Source of the DNA: VAZQ01 sp963785745
Lineage (GTDB): Bacteria; Pseudomonadota; Alphaproteobacteria; Rhizobiales; Xanthobacteraceae
Direction: 5' to 3'
DNA length: 64,000 nucleotides
Assembly: GCA_963785745.1 (NCBI GenBank)
Contig: CAWAWR010000001.1
Span: 1 to 64,000, forward strand
Numbering within the stretch: the stretch's first letter is position 1; each line of letters opens with the position of its first letter. The position numbers and the translations under genes were made by a program. The notes below the pieces were generated by a model. The model ran no database searches. It was not told the origin of the DNA and saw only the letters and a list, made by a program, of their open reading frames with translations. Shown piece by piece: positions 61,727-64,000 of the stretch.

Positions 61727-62704
61727 ATGGACGTCCAGCGCCGTCGATTTCTCTACCTGGCCGGCGGAGCCGCGGCACTGCCTGCCGCGGCGCGCATCGC
61801 GCGGGCGCAGACCTATCCCTCACGATCGGTTAGAGTCCTCGTCGCAACGACCGCGGGCGGCGCCACCGACCTCGCGGCACGCCTGATCGCGCAATGGCTG
61901 ACCGAGCGGCTCGGGCAATCCTTCGTGGTCGAGAACCGGCCCGGCGGCAACAACAACATCGGCACCGAGGCGGCGGCGCGTTCGCCCGCCGACGGCTACA
62001 CGCTGTTCATGGCCAACTCGGTCAACACGGTGAACGCGTCGCTCTACCAGAAGCTCAGCTACAACTTCATCGCCGACTTCGTGCCGGTGGTGCACGTCGT
62101 CAAGTCGCCGCTGCTGCTGATGGTGCACCCGTCGGTGCCCGCCAAGTCGGTGCCGGAGTTCATCGCTTACGCCAAGGCCAATCCCGACAAGCTCAGCGCG
62201 GGCTCCGGCGGCCATGGCTCGACCGGCCACATGGCCGGCGCGCTGTTCCAGATGCTGACCGGGACCAAGATGGTGCACCTGCCCTATCGCGGCGAGTCGC
62301 TGGCGATGACCGACCTGCTCGGCGGTCAGGTACAGGTCGTTTTCGCGACCACCGGCTCGGGGCTGTCCTACGTCAAGGCCGGCAACGTACGCGCGCTCGC
62401 CGTCACCACGCCGACGGCGCTCGAGTGGTTGCCCGGCGTGCCGGCGATGGCGCAATACCTGCCGGGCTTCGAGGCAAGCGGCTGGAGCGGCCTGTGCGTG
62501 CCCAAGAACACGCCCTCCGACATCGTCGCTCTCCTCAACAAGGAGACCAACGCGGCGCTTGCCGATCCCAAGATCAAGCAGCGCTTGCTCGATTTGGGCG
62601 GCGTGGCGGCCGGCGGATCGCCGGAAGCCTTCGCCAAGTTCATCGCCCACGAGACCGAGAACTGGGCCAAGGTCGTCAAATTCGCAGGCATCAAGACCGA
62701 ATGA
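61727..62704 (+). CDS. TTT-family solute-binding protein, classical Bug type
   Basis: A 325-residue intact receptor. Tat signal (VQRRRFLYLAGGAAALPAA, then ARAQ). Classical mature start TYPSRSVRVLVATTAGGATD, LGQSFVVENRPGGNNNIG, RSPADGYTLFMANSVNT, YRGESLAMTDLLGGQVQVVF, PGFEASGWSGLCVPKNTPSD, and the end WAKVVKFAGIKTE. It lies 107 bases after the hydrolase on the same strand. It converges on the flavoprotein gene. Ligand unknown; no membrane subunits in the window. Confidence 0.9.
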   Translation: MDVQRRRFLYLAGGAAALPAAARIARAQTYPSRSVRVLVATTAGGATDLAARLIAQWLTERLGQSFVVENRPGGNNNIGTEAAARSPADGYTLFMANSVNTVNASLYQKLSYNFIADFVPVVHVVKSPLLLMVHPSVPAKSVPEFIAYAKANPDKLSAGSGGHGSTGHMAGALFQMLTGTKMVHLPYRGESLAMTDLLGGQVQVVFATTGSGLSYVKAGNVRALAVTTPTALEWLPGVPAMAQYLPGFEASGWSGLCVPKNTPSDIVALLNKETNAALADPKIKQRLLDLGGVAAGGSPEAFAKFIAHETENWAKVVKFAGIKTE

Positions 62705-62714
62705 GCGCCGCTGC

Positions 62715-64000
62715 TCAGACCGACGGCTCCTGCGCCGCATGCGTTCCGGCGATGTAGCCGTGGACCGACGCGCGGCCGATGCCATGCTGCGAACCACCGC
62801 CGCTGGCCTCGCCGCCCGAGTAGAGGCCGGGGATGACCCTGCCGTGGGTGTCCAGCACTTGCGTCTTGCCGTTGATCCGAAGGCCGCCGTAGGAATCCTG
62901 CACGCGAATCCCTGCCGTTGCCGCGTAGAACGGCGGCGTGGCGATCTTGAACATCACCGGCTTCTCGAAGTCCTCGTCCTTGCCCTTGTCGACGAACGCG
63001 TTGTAGCGCGTCACCGTCTCCTCCAGATATTTCAGCGGCATCTTCTGATGGGGATGGCCCATCACTTTCTTGGCGAGCTCGGCCAGCGTATCGGCTTGGT
63101 GGAAGTAGCCGTCGGGCGGATCCGCGATATAGGGGTAGCGGATCTGCCACTTGCCGCGCTTGACGGCGTCGGCATCGAAGATCGCCCAGACCGGTCCCGA
63201 TGCGTAATCGGGCGCGCGTGAGCCCTCGTTCATCGCAAGCGCCGCATCGACCGCCGCCGACCGCTTGTATTGCGCCCTCACCTGCTCGGGCGCGGCATTG
63301 CGCCAATCGAGCGGCACGAACGTCTTATGGGTGCCGTCGCTGCCCGGCGGATATTTGGCGTCGCTGGAAATGTCGCGGATCGCGCGCTCGTTGTAGAACC
63401 GCTTTCCGACCTGGTTCACGGCGATCACCTGATCCCATCCGGCATTGCCGATATTGAATCCCTTGGCGCGCGCGAACTGGAACGAGGGATGCCCGGGGAA
63501 GATGCTGCCCACGGTATCCCGGGTTCCGAGAACGCTGCTGATGGTCGGAGAGCCGGACGAATGCTGATAGTTTTGCGTCATGCCGGCGAGGTTCGCGCCA
63601 ATTCTCATGCCGGCGCTGATCCCGCTGCCGTCCATGGTGAGCGGCCCCATCAGCGCGCTCGGCCCGTATTCGATCGACGGCTCGACCATGCGCGGATCGA
63701 CCATGGTCCGCAGCGCCACACTGCCCTGCATGCCGCCGGTGGCGACGATCACGGCCTTGCGCGCCCGGATGTAAATCGTCCTGGCCCGCTCATCGATGTT
63801 GCCGTTGCGCCAGTAGCTTTCCAGTCGGGCGCCGGTTTCGGGATTCATGCGCGGCGTATAGCTGGCTTTGACCCCCACCACCCGGCCGGAGAACGGCATC
63901 TCCCGGATCAGTTCATCCATGTGGCGGTTGAGCATGAACTGAACGCCCTTCTCTCGGGCGCTGAACTCCAGCGACCGCGCGATGGTGAAACCGCCATAGA
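62715..64000 (-). CDS. FAD-dependent oxidoreductase (fumarate reductase/ketosteroid dehydrogenase-like), cut by window end
   Basis: The C-terminal 428 or so residues of a flavoprotein whose start lies beyond the window. Visible parts: a substrate/FAD region (RKAVIVATGGMQGSVALRTM), IPGLYSGGEASGGGSQHGIG then RASVHGYIAGTHAAQ, the FAD-binding end typical of the FAD_binding_2 family (fumarate reductase flavoprotein, 3-ketosteroid delta-1-dehydrogenase and relatives). FYAATAGIRVQDSYGGLRIN fits the family's conserved catalytic-domain return. Substrate cannot be assigned. The frame is open to position 64000. Confidence 0.85.
   Translation of the reverse strand, partial: YGGFTIARSLEFSAREKGVQFMLNRHMDELIREMPFSGRVVGVKASYTPRMNPETGARLESYWRNGNIDERARTIYIRARKAVIVATGGMQGSVALRTMVDPRMVEPSIEYGPSALMGPLTMDGSGISAGMRIGANLAGMTQNYQHSSGSPTISSVLGTRDTVGSIFPGHPSFQFARAKGFNIGNAGWDQVIAVNQVGKRFYNERAIRDISSDAKYPPGSDGTHKTFVPLDWRNAAPEQVRAQYKRSAAVDAALAMNEGSRAPDYASGPVWAIFDADAVKRGKWQIRYPYIADPPDGYFHQADTLAELAKKVMGHPHQKMPLKYLEETVTRYNAFVDKGKDEDFEKPVMFKIATPPFYAATAGIRVQDSYGGLRINGKTQVLDTHGRVIPGLYSGGEASGGGSQHGIGRASVHGYIAGTHAAQEPSV

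Overview
The window is high-GC alphaproteobacterial chromosome. It most resembles Bradyrhizobium and its relatives (Nitrobacteraceae/Xanthobacteraceae, Hyphomicrobiales). This rests on the gene order aminotransferase-hom-glpX-recJ, an outer-membrane protein whose mature end reads ADMPVKA, many solute-binding proteins of the tripartite tricarboxylate transporter (TTT/Bug) type, and intergenic palindromes of a kind I associate with these genomes. The genus is an inference; there is no rRNA or tRNA in the window.

1-7.2 kb is gene-poor. It holds small exported proteins of unknown function, a beta-barrel outer-membrane protein, a LysR-regulator relic and at least eleven copies of a palindrome with a GGGTCA core; I saw no further copies after 6.6 kb. 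7.2-16.2 kb holds a lytic transglycosylase, a glutathione S-transferase, a ThDP enzyme, a dihydroxyphthalate-decarboxylase-like periplasmic-binding-fold protein, and a compact sulfur-oxidation operon on the minus strand (TRAP binding protein, soxY, soxZ, cytochrome c, FccB-type flavoprotein). 16.4-19.6 kb is a tandem triplet of TTT binding proteins, each of 339 residues.

19.6-32.7 kb is mainly housekeeping: recJ, glpX, hom, an aminotransferase, PHA synthase, a B12-binding radical SAM protein, argC and a dihaem cytochrome c. 33-46 kb holds another TTT binding protein, a TPR protein, two tandem metallo-beta-lactamase-fold proteins with a relic of a third, two tandem fused MFS/spermidine-synthase proteins, a DedA protein and parE. 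46-64 kb is a catabolic/uptake region: an ArsR-SRPBCC pair, six more TTT binding proteins, a MetE-like protein, an M20 peptidase, an amidohydrolase, another metallo-beta-lactamase-fold protein, a cytochrome c/beta-propeller fusion, a POT transporter, an alpha/beta hydrolase and a flavoprotein cut by the window end.

Ten TTT binding proteins are present but no TctA or TctB membrane partner, so they must work with membrane subunits encoded elsewhere or in another role. Nine otherwise intact genes, including the normally indispensable hom, each carry one single-base frameshift (eight insertions, one deletion). This looks like assembly or sequencing error rather than gene decay, and these genes are annotated end to end with the break position given. 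No CRISPR array, prophage, insertion sequence or integrase was seen.
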